Below, piece by piece: positions 18,328-26,782 of a DNA stretch of 56,678 nucleotides; within the stretch, counting starts at the first letter, position 1; every line of letters starts with the position of its first letter. The notes beneath the pieces are model-generated. The model saw only the letters and a list, made by a program, of their open reading frames with translations, was not told the DNA's origin and ran no database searches. A program made the position numbers and the translations under genes. This DNA comes from Dasania sp. GY-MA-18 (GTDB taxonomy: Bacteria > Pseudomonadota > Gammaproteobacteria > Pseudomonadales > Dasaniaceae). The stretch lies in assembly GCF_024734385.1 (NCBI RefSeq), contig NZ_JANHAP010000017.1, positions 1 through 56,678 of the forward strand, written 5' to 3'.

Positions 18328-18720
18328 ATGTCAGAAAATACCCTATATATAAAAAACCTGTTTAGCTCACTTTATAAACACTGCGCTGTACAGCCCCCCT
18401 TTTGCAACGACGAACTCAGCGAAAGCGAGCAAAGCTTTATCAACACCCTAGAGCTGCTGGCCAATAATAGCTTAAGCGATGAAACGCTGTATGAGAAAGG
18501 CCAGCTATTAATAGAAAACATTATCGCCAATTACCCCATGCTAGTGCCAGCTTTAAACCGCGACATATTGTGGCTATTAGGGGGCAACTGCATGCATTAT
18601 TTGGGTGATGATGAGCTTAGCGACTATCAGCGCATAGACGAACTGCTGCACGAAGCCGACAGCAATAATACACCACTAAGCTTTCAAGAAGCCAAAGCTA
18701 AGGTGCTAAAACTGCACTAA
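18328..18720 (+). CDS. PA2817-like conserved protein, unknown function
   Basis: A 130-residue soluble acidic protein. The region R-D-I-L-W-L-L-G-G-N-C-M-H-Y-L near residues 84-98 and the following D-D-E-L-S-D-Y-Q-R-I-D-E resemble what I remember of the pseudomonad PA2817 family, which has no assigned function. It is divergent from the ABC operon and ends just before the tRNA-Gly gene. The family call rests on memory of one motif and should be tested. Confidence 0.55.
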   Translation: MSENTLYIKNLFSSLYKHCAVQPPFCNDELSESEQSFINTLELLANNSLSDETLYEKGQLLIENIIANYPMLVPALNRDILWLLGGNCMHYLGDDELSDYQRIDELLHEADSNNTPLSFQEAKAKVLKLH

Positions 18721-18771
18721 CACAGCAATTAGGTGGCGCTAATATAACGCAGGTTTAAAAAGGAGAGAAAT

Positions 18772-18847
18772 TGGAGCGGGAAACCGGGTTCGAACCGGCG
18801 ACCTCGACCTTGGCAAGGTCGCGCTCTACCAACTGAGCTATTCCCGC
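18772..18847 (-). tRNA. glyV: tRNA-Gly (GCC)
   Basis: A 76-base cloverleaf on the minus strand begins GCGGGAATAGCTCAG and ends with an encoded CCA. The anticodon arm CGACC-TTGCCAA-GGTCG gives GCC. It is the second gene of a two-tRNA transcript. Confidence 0.97.
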
Positions 18848-18877
18848 TTACTGACGCACCCTGTTTGAGGGTAAAAA

Positions 18878-18953
18878 TGGCGTCCCCTAGGGGGTTCGAA
18901 CCCCTGTTACCGCCGTGAAAGGGCGGTGTCCTAGGCCTCTAGACGAAGGGGAC
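18878..18953 (-). tRNA. gltT: tRNA-Glu (TTC)
   Basis: A 76-base cloverleaf on the minus strand begins GTCCCCTTCGTCTAGAGG and ends GCCA. The anticodon loop CTTTCAC gives TTC. It is first in the transcript, 30 bases ahead of tRNA-Gly. Its wobble uridine is a substrate of the TusABCDE/MnmA pathway encoded in this window. Confidence 0.97.
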
Positions 18954-18992
18954 TAAGTAAGCAACCTGAGCATTGCTACTCAAGAGGCGCGC

Positions 18993-19021
18993 ATATTATG
19001 GATGTTAGCCCTAAAGGTCAA
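18993..19021 (-). promoter_or_regulatory. Promoter of the tRNA-Glu/Gly operon
   Basis: On the minus strand, TTGACC (19021-19016) and TAATAT (18998-18993) are spaced by 17 bases. A GCGCGCC discriminator follows, the GC-rich form typical of stringently controlled stable-RNA promoters. The tRNA begins 40 bases downstream. Confidence 0.8.
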
Positions 19022-19157
19022 GAGCTGATTAAAAAAAACTGCTTATATTGAAAATAGAGGCTTAAAAAGCGAGCAAAAACAGCTAAACTGTAGGGACAAG
19101 CTAGATAGATACATAGGTATGTAGATAGCTAAGCTAGTTCACCCAGCGAGAACCTGT

Positions 19158-19919
19158 ATGTCCACCACGATTATCATTGGTCTTGTCGCCCTACTGCTAG
19201 CGGTACTAATTGCCGTTGCCATTATGCTGCAAACCATAGAAAAGAATAATAAAGAAAAACGCCGTATAGAAGCTGCCTTAAAAAATCGCGCTCGCAACTT
19301 TCAACATATGCTGGAAAGTTTCCCCGAAGGCTTTTTAAACAAAGACCTGCGCCTATTAGTCTGCAAATGCTTATCGGAAGTGTATAAGCAGCTTAAAAAC
19401 CTAGACCCCAAAAATGCTACCTACGCTAAAAACCTAGCAGCCGTTGATCAGCAAGTAGCAGCGGTTAAAAATCAGGCTGACAATAATAACGTGGTGCGCC
19501 TAAGCGACCCAGCACAAATTAAAGAAGTGCAAAAATTGCTGCAAAGCCTGCACGGTTTTATTGGCAAGCTCAACAAAAGTAAAAAACTACCCAATGACCA
19601 GGCCAAAGCCTACGCTCAGCAGGTACGTAATCTTATTATCCGCACCAGCCTAGATGTATTAATTAGCGGCGTAAACGATGCTACCAACCGAAACAAACCC
19701 CGCCTTGCTATACATTACCTGCACATGATTATCGATAAGCTCAATAAAGAAAACAACAGCGGCCAGTACAGCGATCAGATCGCAGCCTATAAGCAGCAAA
19801 TCACAGAGCTAGAACAAAAAGCCCTAGCCCATGATGAGCACATGCAAGAAGTGGCTGAGGAATGGGAAAACGCCACTGAAGACGATAGCACCTGGAAGAA
19901 AAACGCTATTTATGATTAA
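19158..19919 (+). CDS. Single-pass membrane protein with helical domain, unknown
   Basis: A 253-residue protein that I cannot name. An N-terminal hydrophobic helix (about 4-25) is followed by a charged helical linker (K-N-N-K-E-K-R-R-I-E). A mostly helical cytoplasmic domain contains F-P-E-G-F-L-N-K-D-L-R-L-L near residue 53, and the tail is acidic. Similar anchored helical proteins seem common in gammaproteobacteria without assigned function. It has its own start region downstream of the tRNA operon on the opposite strand. Confidence 0.7.
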   Translation: MSTTIIIGLVALLLAVLIAVAIMLQTIEKNNKEKRRIEAALKNRARNFQHMLESFPEGFLNKDLRLLVCKCLSEVYKQLKNLDPKNATYAKNLAAVDQQVAAVKNQADNNNVVRLSDPAQIKEVQKLLQSLHGFIGKLNKSKKLPNDQAKAYAQQVRNLIIRTSLDVLISGVNDATNRNKPRLAIHYLHMIIDKLNKENNSGQYSDQIAAYKQQITELEQKALAHDEHMQEVAEEWENATEDDSTWKKNAIYD

Positions 19920-19923
19920 TAAA

Positions 19924-19960
19924 CAGTCTCTAGATGCTAGCGACTAGAAACTAGAGACTG
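19924..19960. repeat. Inverted repeat between convergent genes
   Basis: Perfect 10-bp arms CAGTCTCTAG (19924-19933) and CTAGAGACTG (19951-19960) have a 17-base loop. There is no T-tract on either side. The words ctagcgactag and aactagagact recur at 14121-14151, next to the 7-bp repeat locus. Confidence 0.6.
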
Positions 19961-19964
19961 AACA

Positions 19965-20636
19965 TCAATAATTCACCGTCATTGCCAACATTCGGCTTAG
20001 CTTGCACAGCGGCCAACCGCTCTGCTCCCGCCATTGATTAAAAGCATACTGCACGGCACGTAAATCTCTTTGGCTAGTAGGCGCTTTAGCCACTATATCT
20101 TGCGAGATTAATGCGGCTATCACATCAGCGGACAACACAAAAGTATCCTTGCCCACCATACGCAAAAACGATGCTGCCGAATTGCCTCCCAATTGCGCGC
20201 CCTGCTTTTTTAACAACAACCACAGGCCCACAATATCATCAACCGGCCACTGCGCTAGCCAGCGACCAAAACCTTGATGCTGCTCGGAAAGCTCATAAAC
20301 CATATAGGCATTCACCCGCATCGCCTTAATTTTTCCCCAGTGACGAATAATAGCTTTATTTGCCATAAGCTCATCCAGCTCTTCATCACTCATCATGGCG
20401 ACGCGCAGTGGTGAGAAATTAAAAAAAGCCTGCTCAAAAGCAGGCCATTTGGCATCGACCAGGCTGTGTTTTAAGCCTGCCCTAAACACCCGCCTACTCA
20501 TATTCGATAAATAAAAATTGTCACTGGCAGCGCTTAACGCTGATTCAGATAGAGGCTCTATTAAATGGCCCTGTACAGCCTTGGCGCTACCAAAGCGACT
20601 GATCAACTGCTGGTGCATATCCTCAAAATCACGCAT
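19965..20636 (-). CDS. Divergent DNA-3-methyladenine glycosylase I (Tag)-like protein
   Basis: A 223-residue HhH-family protein. The middle matches Tag well (F-S-P-L-R-V-A-M-M-S-D-E-E-L and I-I-R-H-W-G-K-I-K-A near residues 73-105). Known Tag features are missing. The N-terminal zinc cysteine and histidine are absent, and where Tag has the catalytic L-E-G-Q-Q-A-G-L this protein reads R-R-V-F-R-A-G-L, so the glutamate is replaced by arginine. It starts directly after the msrB stop, so the two form an operon. Damaged-base recognition without the usual chemistry, or another substrate, is possible. Confidence 0.72.
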   Translation of the reverse strand: MRDFEDMHQQLISRFGSAKAVQGHLIEPLSESALSAASDNFYLSNMSRRVFRAGLKHSLVDAKWPAFEQAFFNFSPLRVAMMSDEELDELMANKAIIRHWGKIKAMRVNAYMVYELSEQHQGFGRWLAQWPVDDIVGLWLLLKKQGAQLGGNSAASFLRMVGKDTFVLSADVIAALISQDIVAKAPTSQRDLRAVQYAFNQWREQSGWPLCKLSRMLAMTVNY

Positions 20637-21035
20637 CTAATCGTCCTGAGGCTCAAAATTTAATGAGGCCGAATTCACGCAATAACGCAAGCCAGTAGGC
20701 TGCGGGCCGTCATTAAAAACATGTCCCAAGTGTGACTCGCAAGCTTGGCACATCACCTCTATGCGCAACATGCCGTGGCTAGTATCTCTACCCTCTAAAA
20801 TAGCCTGTTCATTGATGGGCTGATAAAAACTGGGCCAACCCGAGCCCGAGTCATACTTAGTTGCCGAATCAAACAAAGGCTCACCACAGCACTTACAGCG
20901 GTATAAACCTTTCGCCTTGTTCTCATAATACTCACCCGTAAAAGCTCGTTCGGTGCCTTTATTTCGGCAGATGGCATACTCCTGCTCGCTTAATTGCTCG
21001 CGCCACTGCTGCTCACTTTTGCTAATTTTTGCCAT
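20637..21035 (-). CDS. msrB: Peptide-methionine (R)-S-oxide reductase
   Basis: About 132 residues. It reduces R-methionine sulfoxide in proteins using thioredoxin. Two CxxC pairs (C-K-C-C and C-Q-A-C) bind zinc, and the catalytic cysteine lies in [18 protein letters not shown] is the substrate-binding motif. I prefer the ATG at 21035, which is properly spaced from an AGGAGGG ribosome site; the ATG six bases upstream would touch that site. The Tag-like gene follows without a gap. Confidence 0.93.
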   Translation of the reverse strand: MAKISKSEQQWREQLSEQEYAICRNKGTERAFTGEYYENKAKGLYRCKCCGEPLFDSATKYDSGSGWPSFYQPINEQAILEGRDTSHGMLRIEVMCQACESHLGHVFNDGPQPTGLRYCVNSASLNFEPQDD

Positions 21036-21180
21036 GACCATCCCTCCTACTCAGATCAACTAAAGCCTGGCGGTTATTTCACCACTGCCTATTAAGGCCG
21101 CCATGCATTTAGGTTAAACTATTACAGTAATAACTAACAGCCTTGCCCCTATAGCCAAGCGCTGGCACTATCAATAACTA

Positions 21181-21648
21181 ATGGCTGTAGCTATGACCGA
21201 CTTGCACATAGATGACTTTTACAAAGACGTAGCCAAAATTTTTATCCAACTGTATAACAGCTTTCCTAATAAAACGGTGCTGTATGTCGATGATATTACC
21301 GGCTCAGTGCAGCAAGATGAATTTGGGCTTTATAGCGAACGCTACCTCTCGGCATTAAGCACCATGTTGTGGCTGGCAGACAGCGGTTATATCCACTATA
21401 GCAGCTGCATTAAGCAAGAGGCCTTAGACCAGGCGGTACTGAGTGAAAAAGGTTTTATATTACTATCAACTCGCTCTACCCATGCCCCTATAGAGCTGGA
21501 GGAAGAGCCCACAGTTGAATTACCTACCTCGATAATACGTGAATCCCAGCGCAGCATTAATTTGCTACGCAAAGCCCTTAGCAGCGGCTCATCGCTATTA
21601 ATAGAGCAACAGGTGACAGCCCTACTTACTGTGGGCGCCGGTAATTAA
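21181..21648 (+). CDS. Conserved hypothetical protein
   Basis: A 155-residue soluble protein with no domain that I recognise. The N-terminal part (D-D-F-Y-K-D-V-A-K-I-F-I-Q-L-Y-N-S-F-P) and the Y-L-S-A-L-S-T-M-L-W-L-A-D-S-G-Y segment are helical and could form a winged-helix-like fold. This is a guess from pattern alone. A second ATG five codons in is an alternative start. Its 3' end overlaps the convergent methyltransferase gene by 23 bases. Confidence 0.6.
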   Translation: MAVAMTDLHIDDFYKDVAKIFIQLYNSFPNKTVLYVDDITGSVQQDEFGLYSERYLSALSTMLWLADSGYIHYSSCIKQEALDQAVLSEKGFILLSTRSTHAPIELEEEPTVELPTSIIRESQRSINLLRKALSSGSSLLIEQQVTALLTVGAGN

Positions 21649-22540
21649 ATAGCATTACTTTTAGCGAACGATTGGGGGCGGACTCGGGAAAATCTGCCGA
21701 GGCCGCAAAGCGCTGCTGCAGCTCACAATCTGGGCATTCCTGCGCCATTAACTGCACTAAAAAATCACTGGCTAAATGCGGCGCATTTAAACAAACCAAC
21801 ACCTGACCCTGCTCGCCCAGCAATTGCGGTATCCGCCGCAACACCTTGCCGTAATCCTGCTCGGCCACAAAGCTACCACGCTGATTACTGGGCGGATCAA
21901 TCACCAGCAAGTCATAGGGGCCAGGCTTTTTGATGCGCCCCCAGGATTTGAGTATATCCAGCTTCATAAAACGGCTGGCGCGACTATCCAGCTCATTGCC
22001 TTGATGATTTTTTTGCCCGGTTTTTAAAACACCGGCACTCATATCCACATTAACCACACTGCGAGCACCGCCACACAGGGCCGCCACAGAAAATGCACAG
22101 GTATAAGAAAATAAATTGAGCACATGCAATCCCTCGGCGTGCTCACGCAGCCAACGATGGGTATTTTGCATATCTAAAAAATAACCAATATTTTGATTGC
22201 CCGCGATATTTAACGCAAAGCGCATACCATCGGTTTGCGCATAGCAAGGCTCAGGCACTTCCCCCTTAATGACCTCAGAGGGGGATTTAGGCAAATAGCG
22301 GCGCTGCACCACCACACAAAGCTCTAGCTTGGCATTGATAAAGTCCAGCAGCTGTTGATAGCCATCTTCAGGCAATGGCTGGTAAAGGGTAATCAATAAT
22401 AAGCCGGGATGAAAATCAACATTAATGGCCTCCAAACCAGGGTAACAATGGCCGCGGCCATGAAATAATCGCCGTGAGTTGGCGCTGCTATTATCATCAC
22501 TGGCTAAGCCTTGCTCTATGGCCTGTATCACTCTATTCAT
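21626..22540 (-). CDS. RlmI-like class I SAM-dependent methyltransferase
   Basis: A 304-residue methyltransferase. The C-terminal two thirds has the Rossmann fold of the RlmI/RlmK family: I-G-Y-F-L-D-M-Q near residue 118, V-L-N-L-F-S-Y-T-C-A-F-S for SAM binding, and the D-P-P-S motif that contacts the target base. The N-terminal PUA domain of RlmI is absent. A cytosine or guanine in rRNA is the probable target class, but the exact position is not predictable. Confidence 0.8.
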   Translation of the reverse strand: MNRVIQAIEQGLASDDNSSANSRRLFHGRGHCYPGLEAINVDFHPGLLLITLYQPLPEDGYQQLLDFINAKLELCVVVQRRYLPKSPSEVIKGEVPEPCYAQTDGMRFALNIAGNQNIGYFLDMQNTHRWLREHAEGLHVLNLFSYTCAFSVAALCGGARSVVNVDMSAGVLKTGQKNHQGNELDSRASRFMKLDILKSWGRIKKPGPYDLLVIDPPSNQRGSFVAEQDYGKVLRRIPQLLGEQGQVLVCLNAPHLASDFLVQLMAQECPDCELQQRFAASADFPESAPNRSLKVMLFNYRRPQ

Positions 22541-22572
22541 AAAATTTGGATTTCATTAATGCTGGGTTTCAG

Positions 22573-23730
22573 TTAATTGGCGGCTAAAACAAAACCGCTG
22601 GCACCTAACCAATTTTGCAACTGCTGATTTAATTGCGGGCTATTGGTAATTTGATAACAGGAAAACTCGCGGCGCTCAGGATAGTTTTTACGCAGCTCAT
22701 CAAAGTACTGCCCCGCGAGCGCCGCATCGCCAGCTGCCGCAGTCATCGCCGCGCGAAAACGCCTGTCATCTTCGCTAACATCATACACTTGCTTAATGGC
22801 ATAGCTTAAACCCGCTATTGCCGTTAAATGGGCGGGAATTTCGAAAGGGATCAAGGGCTGCTCATTAGCTAAGGGCTTAGGCGCTATAGCCAACGCCTTA
22901 CAACAGGACTGATAGATCATAGCGGTACCTAAAATTTTACCGTCCAGGCTATAACCAGCAATATGGGGGCTAGCCATGGCTATGGCTGGCAACAAGGGCA
23001 AATCTATTTGCGGTTCGTTTTCCCACACATCCAATACCACCCGCTGCTGGGGCCGCTGCTGCAAAAAACTTAGCAGCTGCTGATTATCAACTACCGCCCC
23101 CCTGCCCGCATTAATTAGCACAGCCTGTGGCTTAAGCTGCTGCAATTGCGTCATACCTATCATATGGTAACTGGGGTAAGGCCCACTGTTAGTTAGTGGC
23201 GCATGCATGCAAACTACGTCGCAGGCCAACACTTGCTCTAACTGGTCCAAAGGCAAAGAAGTATCAGACAGCAGAGGGTCGTAGGCTTTTGTCTTAATGC
23301 CCAGCGCCAAAAGCCGCTGCTGCAAGCGGCTGCCCACATTGCCTAAGCCAATAATCCCTACACTATGGCCATCCATGAGTAACTGCTGCCATAAACCCGC
23401 AAACTGACTAATACAGGAAAATACATAGTCCACCACCGAGTGGGCATTACAGGCGGGTGCATTGGCCCAGCTGATTTGCTTGCGATCCAAATAAGCGGTG
23501 TCTAGGTGATCCACCCCTATGGTGGCAGTGCCTACAAATTTTACAGCTGAATTATTTAGCAGCGCTTCATTTACCTGGCTAACAGAGCGTACTAATAATA
23601 CATCAGCCTGCGCCACTTGCTCTGCACACAGGCTGCGACCATGCACTTTTTTTACAGTCCCTAAATGTGAAAAATACTCATCAGCATAGGGAATGTTTTC
23701 ATCTGCAACTATATGTAGCGTGTTAGCCAT
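22573..23730 (-). CDS. pdxB: Erythronate-4-phosphate dehydrogenase
   Basis: A 385-residue D-2-hydroxyacid dehydrogenase. It oxidises 4-phosphoerythronate in the DXP-dependent pyridoxal phosphate pathway. It begins with the PdxB-typical I-V-A-D-E-N-I-P-Y-A, has the NAD loop G-L-G-N-V-G-S near residue 128, an N-A-G-R-G-A-V-V-D motif, and the C-terminal PdxB dimerisation domain that distinguishes it from SerA. It begins immediately after the epmC stop. Confidence 0.95.
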   Translation of the reverse strand: MANTLHIVADENIPYADEYFSHLGTVKKVHGRSLCAEQVAQADVLLVRSVSQVNEALLNNSAVKFVGTATIGVDHLDTAYLDRKQISWANAPACNAHSVVDYVFSCISQFAGLWQQLLMDGHSVGIIGLGNVGSRLQQRLLALGIKTKAYDPLLSDTSLPLDQLEQVLACDVVCMHAPLTNSGPYPSYHMIGMTQLQQLKPQAVLINAGRGAVVDNQQLLSFLQQRPQQRVVLDVWENEPQIDLPLLPAIAMASPHIAGYSLDGKILGTAMIYQSCCKALAIAPKPLANEQPLIPFEIPAHLTAIAGLSYAIKQVYDVSEDDRRFRAAMTAAAGDAALAGQYFDELRKNYPERREFSCYQITNSPQLNQQLQNWLGASGFVLAAN

Positions 23731-24258
23731 TTAAAGTTTATCCAGTGAGAAATTTTCAGCTGACAGCTGATAAGTTGGATTAAATTGCGCCACTAATTGC
23801 CGATGAAATAAAGCCGCTCGCTGTGGCAAGCCATGCACGCAATATGCTTTAGCCTGCGCCAACACAGCGAGTTTAAATGGCATAGGATCACTGGATTCGC
23901 CGTTAAGATTATCTATACTCAGCGAAAACTTTTGCCCACTGGCCAAGCTAAACATCCATTCTATAGCTTGCGGCTTTACCTCTACCAACTCAAAAATCTT
24001 TTGCTGCTCAGCTGTACGGCCATCTTCGGTATACCAGTAGCCGTAATCCACTTGCTGGCGGCGCTGCTCACCCGCCAAACACCAGTGAGCAATTTCATGC
24101 AAGGCGCTGCTAAAAAAACCATGGGCAAAAATCACTCTATGATAATCGCAGCTATGATCTGCCGGGCTATAAAGTGGCTCGGCATCACCTTTTACCAGCC
24201 TAGTGTTGTAGTTTTGAAAAAAGCAACGATCAAATAATTCTATTAATTGCGTTAACAC
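23731..24258 (-). CDS. epmC: Elongation factor P hydroxylase (YfcM family)
   Basis: A 175-residue non-haem iron enzyme that hydroxylates the beta-lysylated lysine of EF-P, which helps polyproline translation. Family motifs are Y-H-R-V-I-F-A-H-G-F-F-S-S-A-L-H-E-I-A-H-W with metal-binding histidines, and D-Y-G-Y-W-Y. The start appears to be GTG at 24258; no in-frame ATG fits. pdxB follows with no gap. EpmA, EpmB and EF-P are not in the window. Confidence 0.93.
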   Translation of the reverse strand: MLTQLIELFDRCFFQNYNTRLVKGDAEPLYSPADHSCDYHRVIFAHGFFSSALHEIAHWCLAGEQRRQQVDYGYWYTEDGRTAEQQKIFELVEVKPQAIEWMFSLASGQKFSLSIDNLNGESSDPMPFKLAVLAQAKAYCVHGLPQRAALFHRQLVAQFNPTYQLSAENFSLDKL

Positions 24259-24451
24259 CGCATTATGCCTACAGCTACAAAAAAAGCTTATTCTATCATG
24301 TTATTAGGCCCGCCCAAGCCGTTACCAAGGATAAATAATAACTAGCCAGTACTAGCAAGCTGCCATGAACTAACTATACTCAGTTTAGTCTTAAGCATTA
24401 ATGGCGGGTATCCGCTGGAATTATAAGCTGGCAATAAACGGGGGTTCACTT

Positions 24452-25153
24452 ATGAAACCGTCTGCGCCATCGGTCAGTAATAAGGCTAATAATGTCGTAC
24501 AGCTTGCTGACTTCCAACACAAAACCCAAAGCCCGCAGCGCTGGGTGCGTCTGGCCACTGAAACAGATCACCTCTCTATACTCTATTCCAACAAATACAG
24601 CCATCAACACAAATACTACAGCATGAAAATATTGTGCTGGGCCCTGCGTGAAGACGGCAGCGTAACCGCCTTGGTGCCATGGATGAATAAGGTCACTGCC
24701 TGCACAGAGCTTAATGATGAGTATTACGGCCAATGGCAGGGATATTACAACCCCGCTACCGAGGACCTATTTGATGAGCCACCGGCACATAAAGTGCTAG
24801 AGCTGACCAGTGCCGCGCAATATTTTGGCGGCCTGGATGGCAACAGCAACAGTATCACCCAGGAAATACCCGATAACATAGGCACTCATGCCATGCTTAA
24901 CAGCCGCTGCCGTAGCCATTTGGTGCTAACCGATGTGTTAAGCTGGCGGCTTTATGGTGATGGTCGATTAGAGGCCATGATTATCGATGAAGAGCTAGTG
25001 GACGAGACACCTATTTTGACTGGGGCACGCTGCCTATACCCCGCCTCTAAAAACCCGGAGTTTCGCTATTTCTTTCAACATCACATAGCCAACCAAATCA
25101 AAGCGGAAGATCCAGACGCCTTGGCCGCAATAGCACTGCTACTGGATCAATAA
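24452..25153 (+). CDS. Conserved hypothetical protein
   Basis: About 233 residues, soluble, no recognised domain. Tryptophan- and tyrosine-rich stretches (W-A-L-R-E-D-G-S-V-T-A-L-V-P-W near residue 65 and E-Y-Y-G-Q-W-Q-G-Y-Y-N-P) suggest a compact beta-rich fold. I chose the ATG at 24452, preceded by GGGGG at a suitable distance, over an in-frame start at 24401. It is a single gene between divergent epmC and convergent tusA. Confidence 0.6.
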   Translation: MKPSAPSVSNKANNVVQLADFQHKTQSPQRWVRLATETDHLSILYSNKYSHQHKYYSMKILCWALREDGSVTALVPWMNKVTACTELNDEYYGQWQGYYNPATEDLFDEPPAHKVLELTSAAQYFGGLDGNSNSITQEIPDNIGTHAMLNSRCRSHLVLTDVLSWRLYGDGRLEAMIIDEELVDETPILTGARCLYPASKNPEFRYFFQHHIANQIKAEDPDALAAIALLLDQ

Positions 25154-25201
25154 ATCAACCAGCAGCTAGAGAAACACTAACAATAGCCTTCAGCCGCTAA
25201 C

Positions 25202-25438
25202 TTAAAGCGCCTGCTTACGTACCCAATAAATATAGTGTTTATCGGATTGCTCTTGCGCCAGCAAATCATGCCCTAAAAAACTACAAAACTTGGGGATATC
25301 ACGCTGGGTGGAAGGGTCTGTGGCTATCACCTTAATAACGCCTCCGGTGACACAGTCGCGCACCGCATTGTGCAACATCATGACGGGTTCTGGACACATT
25401 AGGCCGCTGGTATCCAGCACTGCTGCCTCATCATACAT
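25202..25438 (-). CDS. tusA: Sulfur carrier protein TusA
   Basis: About 78 residues. It accepts persulfide sulfur from a cysteine desulfurase and passes it to TusD. The family motif [12 protein letters not shown] holds the active Cys15, and D-P-S-T-Q-R-D-I-P-x-F matches the TusA helix. I chose the ATG at 25438, which has AGGA upstream, over a start twelve codons earlier. yheU lies about 50 bases upstream in the same direction. Confidence 0.92.
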   Translation of the reverse strand: MYDEAAVLDTSGLMCPEPVMMLHNAVRDCVTGGVIKVIATDPSTQRDIPKFCSFLGHDLLAQEQSDKHYIYWVRKQAL

Positions 25439-25488
25439 ACAACATTTCCTATCTAAATTCAGCGTATACAGCAATCAGTATTTAGTCA

Positions 25489-25707
25489 TTAGCTTTTGGG
25501 CAACAGTGTGCAGCTTTCCAATACGGGATCATAAACAATAACCGCCCTGCCAGACTTTAGGGCCAAATGAACCTGCGCCACCTTATCGGCTAAGCTATAT
25601 TCGGTGGCGCCATAGTCGGTGCCCTCACGGTTAATAAATTCTTCTATTAAACCCTGTAAAGCAGCATCACTTAGCTGCTGATAAGGCACCTCGACAACAT
25701 CGGACAT
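25489..25707 (-). CDS. yheU: YheU family protein
   Basis: A 72-residue protein with the YheU/UPF0270 pattern: V-P-Y-Q-Q-L near the start, L-I-E-E-F-I-N-R-E-G-T-D-Y-G in the middle and S-G-x-A-V-I-V-Y-D towards the end. The function is unknown. It sits two bases after the exported methyltransferase gene, in the same direction, and ahead of tusA. Confidence 0.88.
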   Translation of the reverse strand: MSDVVEVPYQQLSDAALQGLIEEFINREGTDYGATEYSLADKVAQVHLALKSGRAVIVYDPVLESCTLLPKS

Positions 25708-25709
25708 AT

Positions 25710-26528
25710 TTATTTCGGCTTAGTAAATTTTAGGGTCATGCGGTCACTCTCACCTATGGCTAGGTAATGGGCTTTTTGCTCATCCCCTAAACGCAATGAA
25801 GGCGGTAAAGTCCATACTCCCTCAGAATGGTTAGCGCTATCTTTAGGGTTAGCATTTATCTCACTACTGGCAACAAACTCAAAACCCGCTTGCTGCGCCA
25901 AGGCTTTAACTTTGGCCTCAGTCACATAGCCCGAGGCTATCATAGCCTGCTCTGTCGTGCCGGGCTTAGCCCTATGCTCAACCACACCCAATACACCGCC
26001 AGGCTTTAACGCTTGATACATAGCCGCGAACACCGCATCAGCTTTACCTGACTTCATCCAATTATGCACATTGCGAAAAGTAAGCACCGCATCGGCACTG
26101 GCCGCTGGCGCTATTACGACATGCTGCGGAGGCATTAAATCGGTAGTCACCACTTTGCCATAAACAGTGGGGTTAGCTTTTAGTTTGCTGTCAAAGGCAC
26201 TGCGGCTATTACGGAAATAAGCCACTCTGGAATCAATATTAAAATGTGCCGCATATAGCAAGCCCTGATCTTTTAACAAAGGCGCTAGTATTTCGGTATA
26301 CCAGCCGCCACCGGGCCAAATCTCAACCACAGTAGAGCGCGGGGTGATGGCAAAAAATTCTAAGGTCGCCTGTGGATGCCTGTATACGTCACGCTGCACA
26401 TACGCTGGAGTGCGATGCTCACCGGTCAAGGCCTGCCGCCAGACTTCGTCATTACCACCGGCTTGCACCCAAGTGCTAACGATAAAACTAGCTAATAGGC
26501 AAAACGTTTTAATGATTTTCATAGTCAT
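25710..26528 (-). CDS. Exported SAM-dependent methyltransferase-like protein
   Basis: A 272-residue protein with a clear signal peptide (M-K-I-I-K-T-F-C-L-L-A-S-F-I-V-S-T-W-V-Q-A). After it comes a methyltransferase fold with V-V-E-I-W-P-G-G-G-W-Y-T-E near residue 70 and a V-L-T-F-R-N-V-H-N-W segment. It belongs to a group of predicted periplasmic methyltransferases (COG4798-like, from memory). SAM is not normally found in the periplasm, so the activity is puzzling. Start is at 26528 or the second ATG two codons in, which has better spacing from a GGGG. Confidence 0.75.
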   Translation of the reverse strand: MTMKIIKTFCLLASFIVSTWVQAGGNDEVWRQALTGEHRTPAYVQRDVYRHPQATLEFFAITPRSTVVEIWPGGGWYTEILAPLLKDQGLLYAAHFNIDSRVAYFRNSRSAFDSKLKANPTVYGKVVTTDLMPPQHVVIAPAASADAVLTFRNVHNWMKSGKADAVFAAMYQALKPGGVLGVVEHRAKPGTTEQAMIASGYVTEAKVKALAQQAGFEFVASSEINANPKDSANHSEGVWTLPPSLRLGDEQKAHYLAIGESDRMTLKFTKPK

Positions 26529-26549
26529 CCCCAGGTTATTGTTTAAATA

Positions 26550-26762
26550 TTAGAAAAAACGACGTAATAACAACCTTAGCGCCGTTAACAGCAAAGCCGC
26601 TAAAATAATTAGCCCCAAACCAAAAACAGAGACCACAAAAAACTCAAACAGTTCTTTTTTATCCACATCGAACATAAAAATTGCAGCACCAACAAACGTA
26701 AATGTCGCCAAAAGGGCTAAGAAGATTGTACGTTTGTGACCGGACTTAAAAATAGAAATCAT
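26550..26762 (-). CDS. Small two-helix membrane protein
   Basis: A 70-residue protein with two predicted membrane helices (about 12-30 and 40-62) joined by a short acidic loop (D-V-D-K-K-E-L-F-E), a basic N-terminus and a basic C-terminus (R-L-L-L-R-R-F-F). It lies between two genes in the same orientation with short gaps. No family recognised. Confidence 0.55.
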   Translation of the reverse strand: MISIFKSGHKRTIFLALLATFTFVGAAIFMFDVDKKELFEFFVVSVFGLGLIILAALLLTALRLLLRRFF

Positions 26763-26782
26763 AACAACTCAATATATAAAAT

